In this document: in pieces, positions 1 through 8,017 of the stretch
How the letters are laid out: every line of letters starts with the position of its first letter
Numbering within the stretch: the stretch's first letter is position 1
Assembly (NCBI GenBank): GCA_003131585.1
Contig: PKVW01000010.1
Location: forward strand, 16,371-80,370
From: Acidobacteriaceae bacterium
GTDB taxonomy: Bacteria; Acidobacteriota; Terriglobia; Terriglobales; Acidobacteriaceae
Reading direction: 5' to 3'
DNA: 64,000 bases
The notes under the pieces: model-generated
The model's database searches: none
Told to the model about the DNA's origin: nothing
The model's input: the letters and a program-made list of their open reading frames with translations, nothing else
Position numbers and translations under genes: made by a program

Positions 1-1221
1 TACGACAAGCCGCTGGCCGAGCATGGGTATGTAGAAATCAGCAGCAGAGATCGCGTTTCGAACGTTTCCGACGGCAGTCAGGTGTCGCGGGGGAAAGACG
101 CGGGCGGGGGCGCCCGCGCTACGAAAATCGGCATCACTCGCGTGCATCTCGAAGAAGACGCGGGCAAGAGCCTGCATGAGGACTTTCCGGATTCCGACTT
201 AAAGACTGCCATCGACCTGAACCGAGCCGGTGTGCCGCTGATCGAGATTGTCAGTGAGCCCGACATTGCCACGCCCGACGAGGCCTACGAATACCTAACG
301 CGGCTGAAGGAGATCATCCTCTACACCGGCGTGAGCGACTGCAACATGGAGCAGGGTTCGCTGCGCTGCGACGCCAACGTCAGCGTGCGTCCGCGCGGAC
401 AGAAAGAGTTGGGCACGAAAGCCGAAATCAAGAACGTAAATTCATTCCGCTACATCCGCGAGGCGCTGATCTACGAGATCGCGCGCCAGGTAGAAACGAT
501 CGACTCCGGCGGCAAGGTCGCGCAGGAAACCCGGCTCTATAATTCGCACGAGGGCAAGACCTACAGCATGCGCTCGAAAGAGCAGGCGCACGACTACCGG
601 TATTTTCCCGAGCCTGACCTGCTGCCGCTGGTGGTGGACGAAAAGTGGAAGGCCGAGATCACGAAGACATTGTCCGAGCTGCCGGAAGCGCGCCGCCAGC
701 GCCTGGTGAAGGAATATGGCATCACCGAATACGACGCGCAGGTGCTGACGGTTTCGAAGTCGCTCGCCGATCAGTTTGAGGCGGCGGCGAAGGCGGCGAA
801 GAATCCCAAGCGCGTGGCGAATCTGGTGCAGGGCGAACTGCTGGGCCGTCTCAAGGCTCGGGGCGCGGAGATTGAGCAGTCTCCGATTTCGATGAAAGGC
901 GTGGCGGCATCCGCCGATCTGGTCGAGAGCGGCGCCATCTCGGGCAAGATGCTCAAGGATCTCTACGACCTCTGCTTTGAGCGCAACAAAGACTTTCCCG
1001 AGGTCTACGACGAAGAAGGGCGTCCGCAGCAGTCGACAGACACGTCCGCATTGGAAAAGATGATCGACGAAGTTATTGCCGCGAGTCCCAAGCAAGTCGA
1101 ACAATACCGCGCCGGCAAGAAGACCATGATCGGATTCTTCGTCGGCCAGGTGATGAAAGCGTCCAAAGGACAGGCGAATCCGCAGTTGGTGAACGAGTTG
1201 CTGACCAAGAAGCTGGAATGA
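1..1221 (+). CDS. gatB: Asp-tRNA(Asn)/Glu-tRNA(Gln) amidotransferase subunit B, 5' end outside window
   Basis: Frame open from base 1 (YDKPLAEHGYVEIS...); KIGITRVHLEEDAGKS, DLNRAGVPLIEIVSEPD, QGSLRCDANVSVRP motifs of GatB. The ORF track start at 82 is internal. Confidence 0.96.
   Translation, partial: YDKPLAEHGYVEISSRDRVSNVSDGSQVSRGKDAGGGARATKIGITRVHLEEDAGKSLHEDFPDSDLKTAIDLNRAGVPLIEIVSEPDIATPDEAYEYLTRLKEIILYTGVSDCNMEQGSLRCDANVSVRPRGQKELGTKAEIKNVNSFRYIREALIYEIARQVETIDSGGKVAQETRLYNSHEGKTYSMRSKEQAHDYRYFPEPDLLPLVVDEKWKAEITKTLSELPEARRQRLVKEYGITEYDAQVLTVSKSLADQFEAAAKAAKNPKRVANLVQGELLGRLKARGAEIEQSPISMKGVAASADLVESGAISGKMLKDLYDLCFERNKDFPEVYDEEGRPQQSTDTSALEKMIDEVIAASPKQVEQYRAGKKTMIGFFVGQVMKASKGQANPQLVNELLTKKLE
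98..119 (+). repeat. REP-like palindrome (CGCGGGCG-GGGG-CGCCCGCG) inside gatB reading frame
   Basis: acgcgggcgggggcgcccgcgc; exact reverse complement of 24272-24293. Confidence 0.8.
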
Positions 1222-1238
1222 AGGTGTAGATTTTGTGG

Positions 1239-1273
1239 GACCGGGTCTTTGACCCGGTCAGGCCCGCAGGGCC
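1239..1273. repeat. Paired hairpins upstream of RAYT transposase (REP-like)
   Basis: GACCGGGTC-TTT-GACCCGGTC (1239-1259) followed by GGCCC-GCA-GGGCC (1261-1273). Confidence 0.8.
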
Positions 1274-1281
1274 GAGGTAGT

Positions 1282-1755
1282 ATGCAGCCGAAGTATGATT
1301 ACCGTCGTCGTCTTCCTCATCTCCAAAAAGATGATCATCCTCTCTTCGTAACTTTTGCCACCAAGTACAGGTGGAAACTTCCTCCGGCCGCCCGCGACAT
1401 TGTGTTCGAGTGCTGCGTGAAAGAGAGCGGCGGCAAGTTCAACCTGCATGTTGGAGTGGTCATGCCCGACCACGTTCACTTGATCTACTCGCCGTTGCGC
1501 CGGGAAGACGGCTGGAGCTACAGCCTGCCCGAGATCATGCAGGCAATCAAGGGAACAGCAGCGTGGCGGATCAATCATCTGCTGAAGCGCACGGGGCCGG
1601 TCTGGCAAGAAGAGTTCTTCGATCACGTTGTTCGATCAAATGAGAGTTTGGTAGACAAGGTGGCTTACATTTGCGAGAACCCAGTACGGGCAGGGCTGGT
1701 CGAGTCTGAGAGCGAATACCGCTGGCTGTGGAAGGGAGCGATTCCCGTCTTGTGA
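1282..1755 (+). mobile_element. REP-associated tyrosine transposase (RAYT / Y1_Tnp family)
   Basis: GVVMPDHVHLIYSPL (HxH motif), YICENPVRAGLV; flanked by mirrored hairpin pairs. Confidence 0.88.
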
Positions 1756-1775
1756 TCTCGTGGAAGGGAGAGCGA

Positions 1776-1814
1776 GCGGCCTGTCGGCCGCATGACCGGG
1801 TCAGAGACCCGGTC
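1776..1814. repeat. Paired hairpins downstream of RAYT, mirror image of 1239-1273
   Basis: GCGGCC-TGTC-GGCCGC then GACCGGGTC-AGA-GACCCGGTC. Confidence 0.8.
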
Positions 1815-1915
1815 CTACACATTTAACGTGACCGAAGTAATCTGATTCCTTGCTCTTGTTGCCGCTACGATGATTCGGAGCCTGTTTATCCTGGGCTGAC
1901 CGTTCGAGAGCATTT

Positions 1916-2590
1916 ATGAAAATCAAGGTCGCCCGCATCATCAGCATCGCGACGCTTGGAGCTTCGCTGGTGGCTATTGTTCTGGTGTTGAAAAAGCCGG
2001 CTCCGGTGGCGCAGCGGCAGACTCCGGCGGCGATGGCGGCCAATGCTCAGTCGTTTGGGCAGAAGATGGAGAAGCTCGAACAGGCCGGGCAGCAACCCCC
2101 GCCGGCATCCAGCGGAAATTATCAAGCGGCGCCATCGCAGGATCAGCAGACCGTCCCCAGTTCTCAACCTATTTCTCAACCCAAAGCGGAGGTTCACCTC
2201 AACTCCGACGAAGTTGGCGCTGCGCTGGCTCAGGCTGTGGGAGCCGCCGGAGTCGCGGAGCTCTCCGCGGATTCGAATATTGGAAGCGGAGCGCCAACCA
2301 TCAAAGATCAGCAGGTTAGTTTCGACGGCGACGTCGTCCACGGACAATTTCTTACCGAGGTCGCGGGGAAAGACGTCTGGGTGACGGTCTCGGGCCACCT
2401 TGCCTCGAAGGATGGATATGCGACCTTCGAGCCGACGGAATTTAAAGTAGGCGATCTTAACGTGCCGGTTTCGCTGGTGAATCCCGCATTGCAGAAAAAG
2501 CTAGCCGAGCAGCGCGACCGCATGAAGCTTCCGGACTACGTGGGCGACGTGAAAGTGCAGAACGGCGAATTGGTGATGCAGCAGAAATAA
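1916..2590 (+). CDS. Hypothetical protein with N-terminal membrane anchor
   Basis: MKIKVARIISIATLGASLVAIVLVL hydrophobic N-terminus; long ORF. Confidence 0.75.
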   Translation: MKIKVARIISIATLGASLVAIVLVLKKPAPVAQRQTPAAMAANAQSFGQKMEKLEQAGQQPPPASSGNYQAAPSQDQQTVPSSQPISQPKAEVHLNSDEVGAALAQAVGAAGVAELSADSNIGSGAPTIKDQQVSFDGDVVHGQFLTEVAGKDVWVTVSGHLASKDGYATFEPTEFKVGDLNVPVSLVNPALQKKLAEQRDRMKLPDYVGDVKVQNGELVMQQK

Positions 2591-2768
2591 TCCTACCTGC
2601 CGGGGAGTCCAAGGCCTTCAGGAATGCTGAAAGTTCCGGTCGAGAAGGGCGAGCCCATGAGTGCAGTGAGCGCGCCGGTGGCTTGGTTGAATCGAGAAGC
2701 CGTCCAGCTGCGCGTCAAAGGAGTCGGAAGCGTAATAGCAGAGGGACGCGTGAAATTGCCAGGTGGAA

Positions 2769-3000
2769 CACTTTCTAGAGTGTCACAATCCCGGATACCT
2801 TAGAAAGTTTCCCGCGACGGACGAAGCGGTTACCGCGAGCTCTACTCCAGAGGTGAGCCCGAGCCCCTAAGGGCTACACGGTAGAACCATCGGATATAGT
2901 TACCTAACAGCCCGTGGTGAAACTCCATCCTCGCGAAGCAGCGCCTAAAGGCGTACTGATAACGCGGCACTTACGGCACGCATGAATGCGTGCCCTGATA
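2769..3000. repeat. Hairpin-rich intergenic repeat cluster
   Basis: ACACT..AGTGT, GCCCCTAAGGGC, GCGCCTAAAGGCG, GGCACGCAT-GA-ATGCGTGCC. Confidence 0.55.
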
Positions 3001-3060
3001 CGAATCGTACTTGCACTGCGGGCTGCTAAGCTAACTAATGTGGCTCTGGAGGTCAAGGAC

Positions 3061-3453
3061 ATGAGCGCAACTGCACCCGGAATTGGAATTATCCGCCTCG
3101 GCCAAATCGCCATCAACGCAAAAGATGTGGAGCGCGCGGCGGCCTTCTACGAAGATAAGCTGGGGCTGAAGCTGCTTTTCAAGGCGCCGCCGGGGCTGGC
3201 GTTTTTCGACTGCGGCGGCGTGCGGCTGATGCTGGACCGGGCGGAGAAGCCGGAGTTCGATCATCCCAGCTCGGTTCTGTATTTCGCCGTGCCCGATATT
3301 CAGGCGGCATACGGGAAACTGAAAAAAAACGGCGTGAGCTTCGAGGACGAGCCCCACATGATCGCGAGAATGCCCACGCACGACTTGTGGATGACGTTCT
3401 TCCGCGACTCCGAGGAAAACTTGCTGGCGCTGATGAGTGAAGTGGCGCGGTAG
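3061..3453 (+). CDS. VOC family (glyoxalase/dioxygenase-like) protein
   Basis: LGQIAINAKDVERAAAFYEDKLGLKLLFKAPPGLAFFDCGGVRLML; start at MSATAPG preferred over 2986, which lies in repeat DNA. Confidence 0.88.
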   Translation: MSATAPGIGIIRLGQIAINAKDVERAAAFYEDKLGLKLLFKAPPGLAFFDCGGVRLMLDRAEKPEFDHPSSVLYFAVPDIQAAYGKLKKNGVSFEDEPHMIARMPTHDLWMTFFRDSEENLLALMSEVAR

Positions 3454-3558
3454 CCCATTGCGCTGCGGTTGCCGGTGTCCATCGGTGTGCTTCAGGGGCC
3501 GAATTTCCATTGCCAATTGTTGGATGGTGATTGAGAATTCGTGTGACGGGCGATCCCC

Positions 3559-4041
3559 ATGAGGCAAGCACCACCCGCACTTTCGGCGTCAGGCTTTGGT
3601 ACTGCGTGGTTTGGGCTGTGCGTGGCGTTCGCGCTGCACATCCTGGATGAGGCCTCCACCGGTTTTCTTGCGGTCTATAACCCAACCGTTACCATCTTGC
3701 GCGGGCGTTGGAGCTGGTTTCCCCTGCCTACGTTCGAGTTTCGAGAGTGGCTGGTTGCACTGGTGATGGCTTGCGGACTGCTGTTCTGCCTGACTCCGGT
3801 GGCGGCGCGCGGGATGCCGGGCTTGCGGCCGCTGGCGTGGTTTTTCGCCGTCCTCATGTTTCTTAACGGCCTCGGCCATACCCTGTTCTCGATTCTAGGA
3901 CACACGGTGGCTTCCGTGCCATTTCCGCGTCCGGCGCCGGGGTTCTATTCTTCTCCGTTTTTGTTTGTGGCTTCGGTGTGGCTGATGTTCCGGCTGCGGC
4001 GCACCGCGCGAGTGGATTTTCAATTGCCAACGGGGGATTGA
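3559..4041 (+). CDS. HXXEE-like integral membrane protein
   Basis: HILDE...NGLGH pattern and several hydrophobic segments. Confidence 0.5.
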   Translation: MRQAPPALSASGFGTAWFGLCVAFALHILDEASTGFLAVYNPTVTILRGRWSWFPLPTFEFREWLVALVMACGLLFCLTPVAARGMPGLRPLAWFFAVLMFLNGLGHTLFSILGHTVASVPFPRPAPGFYSSPFLFVASVWLMFRLRRTARVDFQLPTGD

Positions 4042-4059
4042 CCATGGACAATCAACGGC

Positions 4060-4850
4060 ATGACGGAAAATCCAAATACCGCGGTATCAACCACCGCTTC
4101 CTCCGCGTGCGCGGCCCAGCCGGGAGCGCAGGCCCATGAAGCCGCGCCGCACCGGTTTGGGATCGCTCCGGAGAAATACTTTCGCTGGCGCGCGGGCGAG
4201 ATAACGCGTCTGGAAGCTTTTGCGATGTGATTTTCGGCTTCGCCATCACGCTGCTGGTGGTATCGCTGGAAGTGCCGCACAGCTATGCGGAGCTAATGGC
4301 CGACATGCGGGGTTTTCTGCCTTTCGCGGCGTGCTTCACGCAGCTGGCGCTGATCTGGCGTACGCACTACAAATTCTCACGCCGCTATGGACTGGAAGAT
4401 CCCTACACTGTGTTTCTCAATGTGGTTCTGCCTTTTCTTGTGTTGTTCTATGTTTATCCCTTGAAGTTTGTGTTCACGTTGCTGTTTTCCCAGCTCACGG
4501 GCACCGATGTGCCCGGTTCTTTCGGATGGCACGAAGGCTCGGTGCTCATGCGAATCTACGCGGTCGGATTCGCATCCGTATTTCTGCTTTTTGTCCTCAT
4601 GTACGCTCACGCATATAGACTGCGCCGGGAACTGGGTTTGAATCCGGTCGAGGTTCTGGAAACGCGCTCCTCGATACGGGAGAACGCCCTATTCGCATTG
4701 ATCGCCGTCGCATCGTTTGTTGTGGCACTCAAGAGTCCGGGATGGGCGGGGTGGGTGTACTGCGCGCTCGGGCCGCTACTCTGGATTCACGGCTCAATCT
4801 TCGGCAAACGCACCCGACTGCTCGCCGAAAAACTACTCTCTGCTCAGTAA
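4060..4850 (+). pseudogene. TMEM175-family potassium channel-like protein, frameshifted near 4217-4229
   Basis: N-terminal frame ...WRAGEITRLEAFAM*; downstream frame ...DVIFGFAITLLVVSLEVPHSY. One extra T in the tttt run restores RLEAFCDVIFGFAITLLV. Confidence 0.65.
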
Positions 4851-4916
4851 AGCTGTGTGGGTTTGCGCGTCCGACGGCGCGGTGCCGACCCTGCTATCAT
4901 CGTGGGCGGAGTGATA

Positions 4917-5204
4917 ATGAGCGCCATGGAAGACCTGGAAGACGAAGAGGAACTTTCTTATATTTCCGGTTCAGGAGAAGGACTCATGGAAGAAGGTCCA
5001 GCTACGCATGGGAGTGCGCGCCGCAATGAGGATATCGCGCTCGATCTGATGAAATTCATCGCGATGACCACGGGGTATGGGCGAACCACTTCCTCGGGAG
5101 TAGGATTTCAGGGCACAGGCTCGGCATCGAAGCCCGAGGAGTACGCCACCCATCTGCTCGAGTTGTACGGCAAGTGCCTGAACGCAATAGGAACAAAGAA
5201 GTGA
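4917..5204 (+). CDS. Conserved hypothetical protein
   Basis: MSAMEDLEDEEELSYIS...; acidic N-terminus. Confidence 0.6.
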   Translation: MSAMEDLEDEEELSYISGSGEGLMEEGPATHGSARRNEDIALDLMKFIAMTTGYGRTTSSGVGFQGTGSASKPEEYATHLLELYGKCLNAIGTKK

Positions 5205-5443
5205 CTCGAATGGGAGGGGCGGCTGCCCGTACCTCTTTCACCGAACTCTCCCTAAAGGCCCTCAGTTTCCAGCGGGCAGCCTCTCCGGACGCCAAAAATC
5301 ATACGTCGAAGACCGTTGCCAGTACCCGACTCCCTACCGAATGGAATTGGGATGGGCAAGAAAAGACCACGGCTCCGGGGCCGCGGTCTTGGTCTTTGGT
5401 CTTGAGGTCGCCGCGCTCTTGAAACGCGCACCCGCAGACTGCC

Positions 5444-5878
5444 TTACCGGCGGGCCTTCTTCGTTTTTTTCCTGGCTTTCTTCTTCGCCGGTTTCTTCGC
5501 CACTTTCTTTCTTGCGGGCTTTCTTGCGGGCTTTCTTGCGGTTTTCTTCTTGGCGGGTTTTTTGGCCGCCTTTTTCTTTGCGGGCTTCTTTGCGGCTTTC
5601 TTCTTTGCCGATTTTTTGGCCGCTTTTTTCTTCGCTGGCGCCTTCTTCTTCGCGGCCGGCTTCTTGGGGCCGCCACCACCGCCTGAAGCGGGCTTGGGCG
5701 CGGGAGGTGGCGGCGGCGCAGGCGTGACCGGCTCGCTCAACTTGGGCTCCGGCATGCCGGATTCTTCTTCCTCTTCTTCCTCTTCGAAGTCTTCTTCCAG
5801 CGACTCGCTGTAAGCGCCGGTATCGCCGAATTCTTCTTCTTCATCACGTCCGTAGAGTGTGGGATCGTAGAACGTCAT
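5444..5878 (-). CDS. Acidic-then-(PAKKKA)n histone H1-like protein
   Basis: Glu-rich N-terminal half followed by PAKKKAAKK repeats. Confidence 0.75.
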   Translation of the reverse strand: MTFYDPTLYGRDEEEEFGDTGAYSESLEEDFEEEEEEEESGMPEPKLSEPVTPAPPPPPAPKPASGGGGGPKKPAAKKKAPAKKKAAKKSAKKKAAKKPAKKKAAKKPAKKKTARKPARKPARKKVAKKPAKKKARKKTKKARR

Positions 5879-6212
5879 TGCTCCTCCTGATCTTGTTTTG
5901 GCAGCCTGGCGCAAAAACCGCCGCGCAAGGTTGCCGGGTACGGGAAATTAAAAGACCACCAGAAACTTGTGCTGGAACGGCGGGCGATTATAGCACGACG
6001 TTTCGTGCAGACCGCAAGGGCCGTGGTCACATCAGCCCTGCCTATTCCTGTTAACACACGCGGCGACGGAATGGAAGGAAATTTTGTTGAGGAACGCGAG
6101 AATCGGTCCTGCGTTAGAAATCGTTCCGCCTCCTCTGCCCACCAAAAAGGCAGCGGGAGCCAGGAACGGCTCCCGCTTCGTCTGCGGCCTCGGGAAATAC
6201 TTCTTACGGCTA

Positions 6213-7874
6213 CTATTTCTTGCCGCTGGTGAAAGGCAGGCCCGGGAGAACTTCGGTGCCTTCCCGTTGAACGGCTTGTAAGGCGCTGGGATCGAATCCC
6301 AGAGCCTGAAGGATGGTCGGAGCCACCTGGCGGGTTTCCACCGTTCCGGTGAAGGTGCTGGGCGAGTAACTGGGGTTGGAAACGATCATAAGGACATTAC
6401 GATCGTCGTTGGCGAAGCCGCCATGTTCAGACACTTTGGCCTTGCCCCCGGTATAGACCACGCCTACGTCGGGAGCCACGATGATATCCGGCGTACGCGA
6501 GTCGATCAGGGGATCGGGGAAAAACAGCTTCAGCGAATTTCCGGCGAAGATTTCGCCGCCCCCGAACAGAGTCCGGTTTGCCGCAAGGGTGGCAACGTCT
6601 GCCGTGGTCTGGCTCTGGTCGGTGAGCCAGATGAGGGAAACATCGTCTTCAAGGGCCTGAGCGACGGGCAAGCCGGGTCCAACGCCAGACGGCGAAAGAA
6701 TCTGAGAAGGTGGCTGGTCGGTTGGGTTGTCGGCTGGAATCCGCAGCAGAGCCGTGATGTCGATGGGCGACTGGCCGTGTTTGGCGGTGATGATTACCAG
6801 CGTCGAGTCATACAGTCCCTTTTCCTTCAGTTCGCTGACAAACTGGCCGATCGAGGAATCGACGAATTGGATTTCGCCGAGCAGTTCCGAACTGGGTGTG
6901 CCGAGAGCGTCGACATAACCGCCGGTCTGGCCGATGGTTGGTTCGACCAGCTTCTGACCGACGCTAACCGCCTGGAAGTTGGCTCCGAACAGCACGGGCA
7001 CGGGCGCGGCTTGCGAGCCATCGTGGGTCTTGCCACCGATCTGGTTGAGAACCGCTTGGACATGCAGCTTGTCGTAGCACTGGATGTTGGCGAAGCTGGT
7101 GGTCCAGTCGGAAAGTGAGGTTGGGTCGGGGATAACATGGCAGCTAGGCACGTTATAGCCCTTCTGGTTCAGAGGAACGACGGCAGAGTTGATTTCGGGA
7201 CCAAAAAAATCGTTGACTCCGGCGCCGCTCGGGCCGTTGGTCCACTCATAGGAGGGATGCTTGTCGGTCCATGCGGTATATCCGCCATTCTGCTTGACCA
7301 CTTCGAAGATGGTATTCACGCGCAGGTGGCTGTGGGGATAAACCGGAGCGCAGTTCCTGCTGGAATCGCGAGGCAGGTAGTCGGTGTCGATGCCGCCGCC
7401 ACCGTTGATCTGAGTGAGGTCTACGTCAATTTCCTCGTCGTAGCCGACCTGGGTGCCGATAACGCTGGGGCAGAGTGTGGGACCGCCGATAATGCCGTAG
7501 GGCGTGGTGCTGTAGGGCGGCGAGAGCTTGCGATCATAACTGACGTCATAGTAGAAGCCCGCGCTGCGCGGGGTGCCCCCGGTCACAATGGCAGTGAGGC
7601 CGGGGAAGGAATCCGATGGACGCGGGGTAAGTGCTTGCAGGTAATGGACGCCATGAGTTTCCAGTGCGGCCAGCGAGGGGCAGTAGGGCGCCCCGTTGTT
7701 GATCGTGCTAATGCCTTTGGAGCAGTTGGCAAGGTCGAGGGAGTGCATGCCGTCAATGCTGATGAGCAGCACATGCTTGATCGGGCTGCTGCCGGGATTT
7801 TGAGCGAATGCCGCGGCTGCGACGAACAAAGCCAGTAGCGGCACGCCGACGCGTAGTCTGCGAGACAAATTCAT
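6213..7874 (-). CDS. Secreted alkaline phosphatase-superfamily / type I phosphodiesterase protein
   Basis: Signal peptide; HVLLISIDGMHSLDL, SFPGLTAIVTGGTPRSAG, ITAKHGQSPID motifs. Confidence 0.88.
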   Translation of the reverse strand: MNLSRRLRVGVPLLALFVAAAAFAQNPGSSPIKHVLLISIDGMHSLDLANCSKGISTINNGAPYCPSLAALETHGVHYLQALTPRPSDSFPGLTAIVTGGTPRSAGFYYDVSYDRKLSPPYSTTPYGIIGGPTLCPSVIGTQVGYDEEIDVDLTQINGGGGIDTDYLPRDSSRNCAPVYPHSHLRVNTIFEVVKQNGGYTAWTDKHPSYEWTNGPSGAGVNDFFGPEINSAVVPLNQKGYNVPSCHVIPDPTSLSDWTTSFANIQCYDKLHVQAVLNQIGGKTHDGSQAAPVPVLFGANFQAVSVGQKLVEPTIGQTGGYVDALGTPSSELLGEIQFVDSSIGQFVSELKEKGLYDSTLVIITAKHGQSPIDITALLRIPADNPTDQPPSQILSPSGVGPGLPVAQALEDDVSLIWLTDQSQTTADVATLAANRTLFGGGEIFAGNSLKLFFPDPLIDSRTPDIIVAPDVGVVYTGGKAKVSEHGGFANDDRNVLMIVSNPSYSPSTFTGTVETRQVAPTILQALGFDPSALQAVQREGTEVLPGLPFTSGKK

Positions 7875-8017
7875 GGATTCCTCCAGGGGGTTAAAAAAGC
7901 TGTTAACAGAACTAGCAGGCGAGGGTGAACGGGAGGTTACGGACAGGTTAAGCGCGGATGAAAATGTTGGTTGTTGCTTTGGAAAAACGAAGTTCGCTGG
8001 GAGAACTGAGCCGGAGC

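Noticed and set aside
442-1104. Long minus-strand ORF opposite gatB
   Set aside because: Shadow ORF in GC-rich DNA; the plus frame is clearly GatB.
2986-3060. N-terminal extension of the VOC protein
   Set aside because: It reads through the GGCACGCATGAATGCGTGCC hairpin repeat; the start at 3061 begins where family similarity does.
5299-5679. Arg/Pro-rich ORF overlapping the histone-like gene
   Set aside because: Out-of-frame reading of the PAKKKA repeat.
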